A stretch of DNA of 64,000 bases from CAIXSC01 sp046349935 (GTDB lineage Bacteria > Planctomycetota > Planctomycetia > Pirellulales > Pirellulaceae): contig JAXMBK010000004.1 in NCBI GenBank assembly GCA_046349935.1, positions 806,001 to 870,000 of the forward strand. The letters are read 5' to 3'. Under the pieces are notes generated by a model. It was not told the DNA's origin, ran no database searches, and saw nothing but the letters and a program-made list of their open reading frames with translations. This document shows, piece after piece, positions 25,495 through 34,236 of this stretch. Made by a program: the position numbers and the translations under genes. Position 1 is the stretch's first letter. Each line of letters begins with the position of its first letter.

Positions 25495-28400
25495 ATGCTG
25501 AATGCCGTCATCCGCTTTTCGCTGCGCTACCGCATGCTCGTCGTCATGTTGAGCCTCACGCTGCTGGTCTACGGCAGTTATCTGGCGACGACGATGCCGA
25601 TCGATGTGTTCCCCGATCTCGACCGGCCGCGCGTGGTCATCATCACCGAATGCGCCGGACTGGCGACCGAAGAAGTCGAGACGCTCGTCACCCAACCGAT
25701 TGAAACGGCCCTGTTAGGAGCGGCCGGCGTGCAAGCGGTTCGCAGTCAAACCACCGCGGGACTCAACGTCATTTACGTCGAGTTTTCGTGGGAGACCGAG
25801 ATTCGCGCCGCTCGACAAACCATTCAGGAACGACTGGGCACGCTGGCGCTGCCCGACGGAATTCGTCCGCAGATGACGCCGCCCGCGTCGATCATGGGAC
25901 AGATCGTGATCGCCGGCATGTATCGGCAGCGCGGGCCGCAAGGCGGCGTATTGCAGTCGATCGACGAGTCGGACCGCATGGTGGAATTGGCGGCGCAGCC
26001 GGATGGAACGACGAAACTGTTTGCATGGAAGCCCGTCGATCGTCATGACCTGGCGACTTGGCTGCCGCTCACGGTGAAAAACGCCGCCTGGGATCGCGAC
26101 GATGCGGGACGAAGTCGGCTGCGCGCCGAGGTCGACGGGGACGAGGTAGAAGTCTCGTTTCCGACCGAAGTGGAACAAGCGATGGCGCTGCGCACGCTGG
26201 CCGACTGGGTCGTCCGCCCGCGACTGTTGAAAATCTCGGGCGTGGCCGAAACCTTCATTCAAGGCGGCGATCGCAAGCAGTATCAGATCCTCGTCAACCC
26301 GGCCGCCTTGCTGGAGTACGGCGTCACGCTCAAGGAAGTGGAAGATGCCCTGGCGCAAAGCAATTTGAATACCAGCGGCGGGTTCGCCGTGACCGGCGAG
26401 ACCGAACGACCGATCCGCATCTTGGGCCGACTCGGCCCCGACGCGCGGCGCGTCGTGCAAGATTTGCAGAAGATTCCCGTCAAACAAAACGACCTGCGTC
26501 CAGTCCTGCTGGAAGACGTCGCTCGAGTGGCCGAAGGGACGCAATTCAAGCGCGGCGATGGCGCCGTCAACGGCCATCCCGGAACCGTGTTCACTATCGT
26601 CAAACAACCGCACGTCGACACGCGCGACGTCACCGACCGGATCGCGGCGGCGCTTGCGGATCTCGAGTCGTCGTTGCCCGCCGACGTCGTCATCAACTCG
26701 AATCTCTTCCGACTCAAGAACTTCATCGATCGCGGCATCTTCAACGTCGGCGAGGCGCTGGTCATCGGCGCGGTGCTCGTGCTCATCATCTTGTTCCTGT
26801 TCCTGCTGAACTTTCGAACGACCTTCATTACGCTCACCGCGATCCCGTTGTCGCTGGTCATCACCACGCTCGTCTTCCGTGCGCTTGGGTACGTCGCCGG
26901 TTCGCATCTCTCGATCAACGTCATGACGCTCGGCGGAATCGCGGTCGCCATGGGCGAGTTGGTGGACGACGCGATTGTGGACGTCGAGAACATCTTTCGA
27001 CGCCTCAAGGAGAACCACGCCGCAACGCAGCCCAAGTCGGCCTTGCGCGTGGTATATGAAGCGAGCAAAGAGATTCGCAGCGCGATCGTCTTTGGGACGG
27101 CGGTCGTGATTCTCGTGTTCCTGCCGCTGTTTGCATTGACCGGCGTTGAAGGGCGGCTCTTCGCGCCGCTCGGCGTCGCCTACATCGTCTCCATCCTCGC
27201 CTCGCTCCTGGTGTCGCTCACCGTCACGCCCGTCTTGAGCTACTACTTGCTGCCGCAGTCGCGAGCGGCGCATCACGAGGGGGACGGAGCGTTGCTGCGG
27301 ATGCTGAAGCGGGGCGCCGGCATTCTGATTCGGTTGAGCATGGCGGCGCCTGGTTGGCTGCTGGTCATCACTTGGTTGATGGTGGCGTTCGCCGCTTGGG
27401 AACTGTCGCATCTGGGACGCAACTTTCTCCCGCAGTTCGACGAGGGAAGCATGCAGGTCAATGTGACGTTGCCGCCAGGATCGTCGCTGCAGGCCTCGCA
27501 CGACACGGCGCGTGCGATTGACGCCAAATTCCGTGCAAGACAACGCTCGTCCGAAAACCCGCAGGGGGAAATCCTGTACTTTGTGCGACGTTCGGGACGC
27601 GCAGAGATGGACGAGCACGCAGCGCCGGTGAATGTCAGCGAGTACATCATCAGCATGAACCCCGCGGCGCAGCAGGGGCGCGATCAAATCATTGCCTCGA
27701 TCCTTGATGAACTGCGACAAGAGGTTCCGGGAGTCGATATCGAAGTGGAGCAACCGTTGGCGCACTTGATCAGCCATATGGTCTCCGGCGTCTATGCGCA
27801 GATCGCCGTGAAAGTGGTCGGCGACGATCTCGATACGCTGTTGGCAACCGCCGAGAAGGTGAAGCAGACGATGCAGGACGTGCCCGGCTTGACGCCGCCG
27901 GTGATCGAGCCAGTTCAACAGACTCCCGAACTGCACATTCGCCTGCGGCCCGAAGATCTGGCTCGGTATGGACTCACGCGCGAATACGTGGGCCGCATCC
28001 TGCAAACGGCGCTGCAAGGCGAGGTCGTCTCCCAGGTGCTCGAAGGACAGCGTCGCTTCGACTTGTTGGTGCGTCTGGAGCAAGCCTATCGCACCGATTA
28101 CAGCAATTTGGGACGCCTCCGGATCGACCTGCCCGGCGAGCGGGGCCAAGTCGAACTCGGCTCGCTGGCCGATATCGGCGAAGGCGTCGGCCCCAACGCC
28201 GTCAACCGCGAGAACGCGCGACGACGCATCGTGATTCGGTGCAATACGCACGAGCGGGACTTGGCAAGCGCGGTCGCCGAGATTCAGCAGCAGGTGAAAG
28301 CGCGCGTCGACCTTCCCGAAGGTTACTTCGTGGAATACGCGGGCCAGTTCGAGAGTCAGCAGCGAGCGACCTCGTTGATCGTCGTGCTGGCGGCCGTGTC

Positions 28401-28962
28401 GGTAATCGGGATGTTCGTCGTTCTGATGCTGCTTTATCCGTCGGTGCGGATCGTCCTGCAGATCTTGAACGCACTCCCCACCGCCTTCATCGGCGGAGTG
28501 CTCGGGCTGGTCGTCACCGGTCAGTCGCTGACCGTCGCCAGCCTCGTCGGCTTCATCTCGCTGGGCGGGATCGCAGTGCGCAACGGCATCCTGCTGGTGA
28601 CGCACTACTTTCACTTGATGAAGGAAGAACGCGAGCCGTTCAGCGAACAGATGGTGTTGCGGGGAAGTCTCGAACGCTTGGCGCCCGTACTCATGACCGC
28701 ACTGACCGCCGGCATCGGGCTGGCGCCGCTGGTCTGGGGCGGCCAAGCGCCAGGCCGAGAAATCCTGTACCCCGTCGCCACGGTGATTCTCGGGGGCTTG
28801 GTCACTTCAACCTTCTGCGAGTTTTTGATCCACCCCGGCTTGTTCCTGGCGTTCAGCGGCCAAGACGCCGAACGACTGGCGAACGCCGAGCATACCGAGG
28901 GGGATGAACTGGACGATCACCCGCGCTCGACGTCGCCGTCGACGGAATCGAGCGACCTTTAG
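25495..28962 (+). CDS. Heavy-metal RND efflux pump (CusA/CzcA-like)
   Basis: The 1,155-residue inner-membrane proton-driven pump has the RND pattern of TM1 (MLVVMLSLTLLVYGSY), a large periplasmic loop, TM2-6, a second loop and TM8-12. The N-terminal MPIDVFPDLDRPRVVIITECAGLATEEVETLVTQPIE block is typical of the HME (heavy-metal efflux) class. The TM4 segment AMGELVDDAIVDVENIFRRL carries the acidic residues of the proton relay but differs from classical CzcA (DGAVVMVEN), so the metal cannot be named. It follows the adaptor by 14 bp. No TolC/CusC-type gene is present in the operon. Confidence 0.94.
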   Translation: MLNAVIRFSLRYRMLVVMLSLTLLVYGSYLATTMPIDVFPDLDRPRVVIITECAGLATEEVETLVTQPIETALLGAAGVQAVRSQTTAGLNVIYVEFSWETEIRAARQTIQERLGTLALPDGIRPQMTPPASIMGQIVIAGMYRQRGPQGGVLQSIDESDRMVELAAQPDGTTKLFAWKPVDRHDLATWLPLTVKNAAWDRDDAGRSRLRAEVDGDEVEVSFPTEVEQAMALRTLADWVVRPRLLKISGVAETFIQGGDRKQYQILVNPAALLEYGVTLKEVEDALAQSNLNTSGGFAVTGETERPIRILGRLGPDARRVVQDLQKIPVKQNDLRPVLLEDVARVAEGTQFKRGDGAVNGHPGTVFTIVKQPHVDTRDVTDRIAAALADLESSLPADVVINSNLFRLKNFIDRGIFNVGEALVIGAVLVLIILFLFLLNFRTTFITLTAIPLSLVITTLVFRALGYVAGSHLSINVMTLGGIAVAMGELVDDAIVDVENIFRRLKENHAATQPKSALRVVYEASKEIRSAIVFGTAVVILVFLPLFALTGVEGRLFAPLGVAYIVSILASLLVSLTVTPVLSYYLLPQSRAAHHEGDGALLRMLKRGAGILIRLSMAAPGWLLVITWLMVAFAAWELSHLGRNFLPQFDEGSMQVNVTLPPGSSLQASHDTARAIDAKFRARQRSSENPQGEILYFVRRSGRAEMDEHAAPVNVSEYIISMNPAAQQGRDQIIASILDELRQEVPGVDIEVEQPLAHLISHMVSGVYAQIAVKVVGDDLDTLLATAEKVKQTMQDVPGLTPPVIEPVQQTPELHIRLRPEDLARYGLTREYVGRILQTALQGEVVSQVLEGQRRFDLLVRLEQAYRTDYSNLGRLRIDLPGERGQVELGSLADIGEGVGPNAVNRENARRRIVIRCNTHERDLASAVAEIQQQVKARVDLPEGYFVEYAGQFESQQRATSLIVVLAAVSVIGMFVVLMLLYPSVRIVLQILNALPTAFIGGVLGLVVTGQSLTVASLVGFISLGGIAVRNGILLVTHYFHLMKEEREPFSEQMVLRGSLERLAPVLMTALTAGIGLAPLVWGGQAPGREILYPVATVILGGLVTSTFCEFLIHPGLFLAFSGQDAERLANAEHTEGDELDDHPRSTSPSTESSDL

Positions 28963-29004
28963 ACACCCCATTTTTGTGTTACTTACTTGAGGGAACTTTC
29001 TGTG

Positions 29005-29523
29005 ATGAAACGTGCCTTGGGGATATGTGGATGCTTGGTTGCGTTGGCGCTGGCGACTGGCTGCGGAACGGATCGCGGACCGGCGGCGGTCGTGAAGTCC
29101 CAGGGCGGGGACGACGATCATGATCATGCGCATGACGAGGGGACGGCCGCCCACGGCGAGGGGTATGAACATGGCGCGGGGCCGCACGGCGGCGCCATTG
29201 TGGATTGGGGGGGCGGGGCGTACCACCTGGAGTTCACCGTCGACCATGAAAGGCGGGAGGCCGTCGTCTACCTCTTCGGTCGCGACGAAAAGACGCCGTC
29301 CCCGATCAAAGCAGCCAGCATTCAACTCGCCTTGAACGACCCCAACGTCGAATTGGAGCTCGCCGCCAGCCCGCTCGACAGCGAATCCGACGGAAAGTCG
29401 TCGCGGTTCGTCGGCGTTCATGATTCATTCGCGAAGAAGACAACGCGAGCTGGGACGCTGAGCGGGCTGATCGAGGGAACGCCGTATACGGGCGATTTTC
29501 AGGAAGAAGCGCACGCCGATTGA
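29005..29523 (+). CDS. His-rich lipoprotein
   Basis: The 172-residue protein has a lipoprotein signal with lipobox LALATGC (Cys near residue 19), then DDDHDHAHDEGTAAHGEGYEHGAGPHGG, a His/Asp-rich metal-binding-like stretch. A compact beta domain (YHLEFTVDHERREAVVYLFGRDEKTPSPIKAASIQLAL) follows. GAGGGAAC precedes the ATG. Last gene of the metal-efflux run, 42 bp after the pump. Together with the His-rich first gene it brackets the RND pair, suggesting periplasmic metal capture or sensing (inference). The family is unnamed to me but the PHGG...YHLEF pattern recurs in planctomycetes. Confidence 0.75.
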   Translation: MKRALGICGCLVALALATGCGTDRGPAAVVKSQGGDDDHDHAHDEGTAAHGEGYEHGAGPHGGAIVDWGGGAYHLEFTVDHERREAVVYLFGRDEKTPSPIKAASIQLALNDPNVELELAASPLDSESDGKSSRFVGVHDSFAKKTTRAGTLSGLIEGTPYTGDFQEEAHAD

Positions 29524-29554
29524 CCGGCCGGCGTGCCCGCGACACAATGCGGGT

Positions 29555-30718
29555 ATGCAATTCGATTGCAAGAACATCGCGGCTCCGCCCAATTCGAAAG
29601 TCGCCCCAAAGCGCGGACAGCGCACGTGGGGCGGCGCCCTGCGACCGCGTCGCGCGCGCCGCCGCGGGCAGGCCTTGATCGAACTGGCGGTCGTCGCCTT
29701 CGTCGTTACGCTGCTCTTGTCCATCATTCTGGCCGTCGGCATGCTGCTGTACGCCGACCAAGGACTGCAGCAAGCCGTCGACGTCGGCGCGCAAGAGCTC
29801 GCGCGACTGCCCCTGCCGCCGGTGCTCGATTTTCCCACGCATCCCGCGCAGGCGGGCGTCACGTCGGATTCCCAGCGCACGTCGACGAATCCCAACGAAC
29901 CAGAGAAATTGTTTGCTCAGAAGGCAGTGCGTGAGCAGATCTTTGACGAGTCGTATCTGGTGGTCGACATTTCGCCGGGGTCGACCGAATTGCCTGCCGC
30001 TACGACGCTCGGCGAGCAGCTCGAACTTTACTTCGCCCGAGCCCCGCTGCTTAATCGACTGCTCCGACCGCTCATGATCGTCGAGGAAGTGTCGCTAGAC
30101 GGCGGTCCGCCGCGTCGGTTGTTGCGGTATCCAGGCGCGCTCGTGAGAAACACCCAGACGCCGCCGGACACGGACAATGAAGACCTCACCGTGCTCATCC
30201 CCCTGGTGCGTTCTCGAACGGGCATCGGACCTGCCGGCGTGCCGCCGAGCGCCGAGGTATTGGAGATTGAGTGGCGGTCGGTGGTGGAGGAGATTCGCGC
30301 TCCAACAGAGGATCCCAACGAGTTTTATGGGCCGTTCAGTCTCGTGATTCCGCAAGGGGCGGAGGATGATCTGCCGGACAGTTTCCAGGCGGGATTCGTC
30401 GCCTTGCGTTTGAACTACCCGTTTCAGGCCGGGTCGCTTGTCGGTTTCCAATATCGTCACCGCGACGGCACGATCGATGGGCAGGCCGAGCTGGGCGAGG
30501 ACGTGGAGAACCTGCCGATCGGCGCCGATGACGCCGGGGCGACGGTCGGCGCGACGCCGCCCGCGCCGTATCAGTTGGTCGTCGCTGCCAACTCGGGCGT
30601 GGGACCCAACGCCGGGCGCCTGGGGATGGGCCGGCAGTATGCGTTCGGCGGCGTGGTCCGTCCATTTCGGCGAGTCTTGTCGACGCAGGCCATTTACCGG
30701 CGCGAGGTGTTCGAGTGA
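29555..30718 (+). CDS. TadE-like minor pilin/pseudopilin
   Basis: The 387-residue protein has a basic N-terminus, then a class-III prepilin-like motif (RRRGQALIELAVVAFVVTLLLSIILAVGML) with Glu following the Gly-containing cleavage site, and a long exported C-terminal region. TadE/TadF-type pseudopilins are processed by TadV/CpaA and needed for Tad pilus assembly. The C-terminus is much longer than in classical TadE (about 150-190 residues). The ATG at 29555 overlaps a TGCAA direct repeat (29556-29574), so the exact start is uncertain; no other ATG lies before the prepilin motif. Its stop overlaps the GTG of the next gene. Confidence 0.75.
   Translation: MQFDCKNIAAPPNSKVAPKRGQRTWGGALRPRRARRRGQALIELAVVAFVVTLLLSIILAVGMLLYADQGLQQAVDVGAQELARLPLPPVLDFPTHPAQAGVTSDSQRTSTNPNEPEKLFAQKAVREQIFDESYLVVDISPGSTELPAATTLGEQLELYFARAPLLNRLLRPLMIVEEVSLDGGPPRRLLRYPGALVRNTQTPPDTDNEDLTVLIPLVRSRTGIGPAGVPPSAEVLEIEWRSVVEEIRAPTEDPNEFYGPFSLVIPQGAEDDLPDSFQAGFVALRLNYPFQAGSLVGFQYRHRDGTIDGQAELGEDVENLPIGADDAGATVGATPPAPYQLVVAANSGVGPNAGRLGMGRQYAFGGVVRPFRRVLSTQAIYRREVFE
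29556..29574. promoter_or_regulatory. TGCAA direct repeat (site 1)
   Basis: TGCAATTCGATTGCAAGAA carries TGCAAT-N4-TTGCAA, two half-sites 11 bp apart, matching sites at 41405 and 49338 exactly in the 12 fixed positions. It overlaps the presumed TadE start codon. Confidence 0.5.
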
Positions 30719-32175
30719 CGCGAGCAGCTCGAGCCAAGCGCCCAAAGCCCGCGCTGCGACGCGCGCGACGTCCCGGGACGGTGCTCCTGTGGGTGACCGT
30801 CTTCTTGTTTGCGCTCTTGGCGCTGGCCGCGCTGGTCGTTGACGGCGGCTTAGCCATGATCACGCGCCGTCAACTGCAGACGGCGGCCAACGTCGCGGCA
30901 CTCGAGGGCGCGCGTCGTCCGGCGGCGATGAAGGATGTGGAGCATCGCGACGCGGTGGTCCATTTGATCCAACAACTTTACGACGAGGAGTATGGGGCGG
31001 GGCCGACCTGGGAGTATGAAGGCGGCATCGCCGTGCCGGGGACCGACTATCGTGCGGGGCCGCGCATCAGGCCGTCGTCGCTGGAATCCTTCCGACCCGA
31101 CTTGTCGCCGAACGCGTCCAACGCGCAGTCGGGAGATCTCGTGCGGGGAACCTATAAACGGGCGGTGGCCAATCACCGCGAGGGGGATGACTATGCTCGG
31201 GCCGACTTCACCCCAGCCGACGACGGGGCCGCTTTCTTGGCTCGCGTGCGCCGGACAGGAGAGACGGTCGCAGGCGATGCGGGGACGGCGGGGCCGCGGT
31301 TGCCCTATTTGTTCGGACGCACTCCGGGCGGCAAGAATCCCGACTGGTATGACGAGCGAGCGCGGGGGATGGCCATCCGAGGGACGGCGATCGCGGACTT
31401 GGCACCGGTCGTATCGGTGGGTCCCGCTTATTCCGGTTCAATGTATAGGCATCTGGGAGAGTTCGCGAACAACCAGGACCTAGTTGGACTGGCCCCCTGG
31501 GCTGTGAGGCTGGGCAAGCAATTGGACGAGTGGAACGGGGGCGATGTAAAAATCAAAGTCGGCACGCTGTCGTTCGCCAGCAACGTGCGACTGATCGGCA
31601 CGACGCGTCTGAGCGTCGACGTGGACGACGACGACGACACGCTCGTCGTCGCGTCGGCGGACGGTTTTCCGGATGCGACGCGCGTCCCCTTCGTGGTGCG
31701 CATCGACGACGAACTGCTCACGGTGACGGCGGTAAGCGGAGGCACGACGTGGACCGCGACCCGCGCCGCTCGCGGCACGCAAGCGGCCGAACACGCGACC
31801 GACGCGATCGTGACTCGCGTGGAACGGCTGACGATCGGCACTCTGTTGGATCCGGCCGAACCGCTCGATTGGCAATCGTCGCCGGCGGTATTGAAACCGG
31901 CGGACGGCGAGGGGATCGTGGCCTTGTTTGCGACGGACGATGCGTTCGGCAACCGGATCGTGGGTTTTGGCCGAGCGAGTTGGATAACGGTGAATGATGA
32001 GTTGAAGTTCACGCCGTTGGACCCAACGGCCGCGTCGAACACGAACGCGACCGCTCATTTCCCAGGGCGTTTGCCGCCGGGAATCACGCGTTCGAACGTG
32101 GATGAACTTTTGAAAGCTAACCGTGATGTGATCCATGGACTCCGCGCCCCCGTCTTCGTGCGCGCGACGGAGTGA
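30715..32175 (+). CDS. TadG-like exported protein
   Basis: The 486-residue protein begins with a basic leader and a TadG/TadE-type hydrophobic segment (RRPGTVLLWVTVFLFALLALAALVVDGGLAMITRRQLQTAANVAALEGAR), the classic membrane anchor plus 'LQTAADAAALAGA' heptad of TadG-like proteins. A large exported part with an Asp-rich run (SVDVDDDDDTLVV) follows. The GTG at 30715 overlaps the upstream stop (GAGTGA). Its own stop overlaps the flippase start (GTGA), so TadE, TadG and the flippase form a translationally coupled set. Confidence 0.78.
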   Translation: MTRAARAKRPKPALRRARRPGTVLLWVTVFLFALLALAALVVDGGLAMITRRQLQTAANVAALEGARRPAAMKDVEHRDAVVHLIQQLYDEEYGAGPTWEYEGGIAVPGTDYRAGPRIRPSSLESFRPDLSPNASNAQSGDLVRGTYKRAVANHREGDDYARADFTPADDGAAFLARVRRTGETVAGDAGTAGPRLPYLFGRTPGGKNPDWYDERARGMAIRGTAIADLAPVVSVGPAYSGSMYRHLGEFANNQDLVGLAPWAVRLGKQLDEWNGGDVKIKVGTLSFASNVRLIGTTRLSVDVDDDDDTLVVASADGFPDATRVPFVVRIDDELLTVTAVSGGTTWTATRAARGTQAAEHATDAIVTRVERLTIGTLLDPAEPLDWQSSPAVLKPADGEGIVALFATDDAFGNRIVGFGRASWITVNDELKFTPLDPTAASNTNATAHFPGRLPPGITRSNVDELLKANRDVIHGLRAPVFVRATE

Positions 32176-33431
32176 GACGGATGTCGCGTTCTGTCTGGGT
32201 GAGGCAGCTGGCCTCGGCGGCCTTACCGGTGGGCGTCCTTCTGGGCGGGCATGCATGCGCGCTGGCCAGTCTGCTGACGCTTTCCCGCGACTTGCCGCCG
32301 AGCGCCTTTGGTTCGCTCTCCACCGGCTTGGCGATCCAGGGGTACGTCGTCCTTGTGGGATCGTGCGGGCTGCGTTCGCTAGTCGTTCGCGAGCTGACGC
32401 GTTCTCCGGATCGCATCGGCGAACTATGGGCGACGCAATGGCTGGTGACCGGAGTGGTCGGCGCCTGCACGGCTTTCGTCAGCCAATTAGTCAGCACTCG
32501 GTATTTCGATTACTCGCCCGCGGAATCGGAAATGTCGGCGTTCTTGTCACTCGGCGCTTGGTTCGCCGTGCTCTCGGTCGCGCCGCTGCTCGACGCTCGT
32601 CGCCAGCAACTGACGTCGATGCTCATTGTGGCATCGTGTGAAGTCGTGTTTCTGCTCTTGTTATTTGTTGGATGGACGCCTCGTTCTCTCCCCGCCCTGG
32701 GAGCGGCCTTTGCGGGGAAGTGGTTTGCGATGAGCGCCCTTCAGGCGTTGGCTCTTGGGTGCATCGCACGTCCTTGGTCGTGGTTGGTTCGCGCAAGCGA
32801 ATTGCGAAGGCTGTTGAGGCCGGCGACGCCGCTCTTGTTCACTTCGCTGATCACCAATGCGCCGATTACGCTCAGCGTGTTGGCAGTCCGCGCGATTCGA
32901 GGGCCCGAGGAGGCGGCCGTGACGGGGTTGGGAGTGCAGTTCGCGACGGGGTTTCTGTTGCTGGCGAGTGCGGCCTTTCGTTATATCCAGCCGCGTTTGG
33001 CCCATGAAGACGACGTCGTTTCGCCCGAGAATCGTCGCTTCTTGGCGGGCGTCGCCGCAGGGCTGCTAGCCAGCGTGGTCGCGATCGGCGTCGTGCTCGC
33101 GGCGGCGTGCCGCTGGTATCTCCCGGCGACTTATGCCGCCGAGATGCCGGGGATGTTGCTGATGCTGGTCGCGGCGTATTTCGGCGGGCTCAGCTACCTG
33201 GGTTGGGCCTGCCTGGTGGCGCTCGAGCGAGAACCGTGGATCTTCAAGTCGTATGCCGCGGGCCTTCTTCTATTCCTGGCGTGCGGAAGCATCGCGATCA
33301 CATCGTGGGGCGTGATGGGCGCCGGCCTGGCAGCGGCCGTCGGCATGGGGACGACCGCGCTCTTGATCGCTGCGAAGCTTCGTCCCCGACAAGCTCACGG
33401 CGCCTGCGATGCGGAAAGCGTGCACTCCTAG
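32172..33431 (+). CDS. Polysaccharide flippase-like multispan membrane protein
   Basis: The 419-residue integral membrane protein has about twelve hydrophobic segments and the pattern of the Wzx/MATE polysaccharide-exporter superfamily (N-terminal ALPVGVLLGGHACALASLLTLSRDLPPSAFGSLSTGLAI, 'ls r lg p e fG' type). It would flip lipid-linked glycan across the inner membrane. The GTG at 32172 overlaps the TadG stop by four bases; an ATG at 32181 is the alternative. Its end faces the minus-strand glycan operon (33473-41166), the likely source of its substrate (inference). Confidence 0.82.
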   Translation: MRRMSRSVWVRQLASAALPVGVLLGGHACALASLLTLSRDLPPSAFGSLSTGLAIQGYVVLVGSCGLRSLVVRELTRSPDRIGELWATQWLVTGVVGACTAFVSQLVSTRYFDYSPAESEMSAFLSLGAWFAVLSVAPLLDARRQQLTSMLIVASCEVVFLLLLFVGWTPRSLPALGAAFAGKWFAMSALQALALGCIARPWSWLVRASELRRLLRPATPLLFTSLITNAPITLSVLAVRAIRGPEEAAVTGLGVQFATGFLLLASAAFRYIQPRLAHEDDVVSPENRRFLAGVAAGLLASVVAIGVVLAAACRWYLPATYAAEMPGMLLMLVAAYFGGLSYLGWACLVALEREPWIFKSYAAGLLLFLACGSIAITSWGVMGAGLAAAVGMGTTALLIAAKLRPRQAHGACDAESVHS

Positions 33432-33472
33432 CTCTCATTCGGCGGTCGGACCGACGCCAAGTCGTGCACGCG

Positions 33473-34168
33473 TCAGAAGTCGTCGGACAGGTTGGTCGCG
33501 GGACGAATCCCTAACCGTTCGAGCGCCGCTCGTGCATACATGCGATTCGAATCCACGATCGGCACTCCCCGCGACTTCAATTCGTGCGCCGCCGCGGACA
33601 ACTCCGTGCATGCCAAAAGGATCGCATCGAAGCCCACGGTTCGCTCGGCTTCGTCCAAGATTGAATGCAGCTGACGAAGCGACTCCGGCGAGAGTCGGTC
33701 GCGCCGCTTGATCTCCTCGATCATTCCGTAAACCAGTTCGTTGGCTTGATCCGCGAGGTAGACGGCCGAATCGCCGTACAGCCTTTGCGAAACGGTGACG
33801 TAACCGCCGAGCAACAGCGGGCGTCGCACGTTCAGTCGTTCGAGCGCGGCCTGCGTGGCGTCGATCATGTTCAACCAAGGAATGGCGACACGCTTGCTGA
33901 CCTGATCGTGAAAGTAGTGAGCCGAATTGCACGGAACGAGCACGAAGTTGGCGCCGTATCGAGCCAGACGCCGGATGGCATCCACCATTCCCTCGACCGG
34001 CGACTCCTCTCCAAATCGCACGGCTCTCGTGCGACTGGGAAGCTGCATGTGCATGTCGATGACCACGCGCACGTGGTCCGAGTCGCGTTGGGTGGGAGTC
34101 TCCTGGAGGAATTGACGGTAGAAGTGAAGCGTGGCGAAGGGGCCCATTCCACCGAGGATTCCGATCAT
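33473..34168 (-). CDS. Aspartate/glutamate racemase family protein
   Basis: The 231-residue protein of the Asp/Glu/hydantoin racemase superfamily starts MIGILGGMGPFATLHFYRQ, the typical aspartate-racemase N-terminus. It keeps both catalytic cysteine regions, VLVPCNSAHYF and ILLACTELS. It should interconvert an amino acid's L and D forms. The start at 34168 coincides with the family N-terminus; in-frame ATGs at 34231 and 34228 would add a disordered extension. Last gene of the glycan operon, suggesting that a D-amino acid decorates the surface polymer (inference). Confidence 0.88.
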   Translation of the reverse strand: MIGILGGMGPFATLHFYRQFLQETPTQRDSDHVRVVIDMHMQLPSRTRAVRFGEESPVEGMVDAIRRLARYGANFVLVPCNSAHYFHDQVSKRVAIPWLNMIDATQAALERLNVRRPLLLGGYVTVSQRLYGDSAVYLADQANELVYGMIEEIKRRDRLSPESLRQLHSILDEAERTVGFDAILLACTELSAAAHELKSRGVPIVDSNRMYARAALERLGIRPATNLSDDF

Positions 34169-34236
34169 CGGGGCAGGCTGGACGTCGTCTGTGAGCGCCC
34201 GCTGCGTCGCGCCATGTAATGGACTCATCACCCTGT

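Noticed and set aside
25714..28746. A 1,010-residue open frame on the minus strand, opposite the RND pump gene
   Set aside because: High GC content leaves long stop-free antisense frames; its composition (runs of Arg, Gln, His, Asp) is not protein-like and the plus strand is clearly an RND pump.
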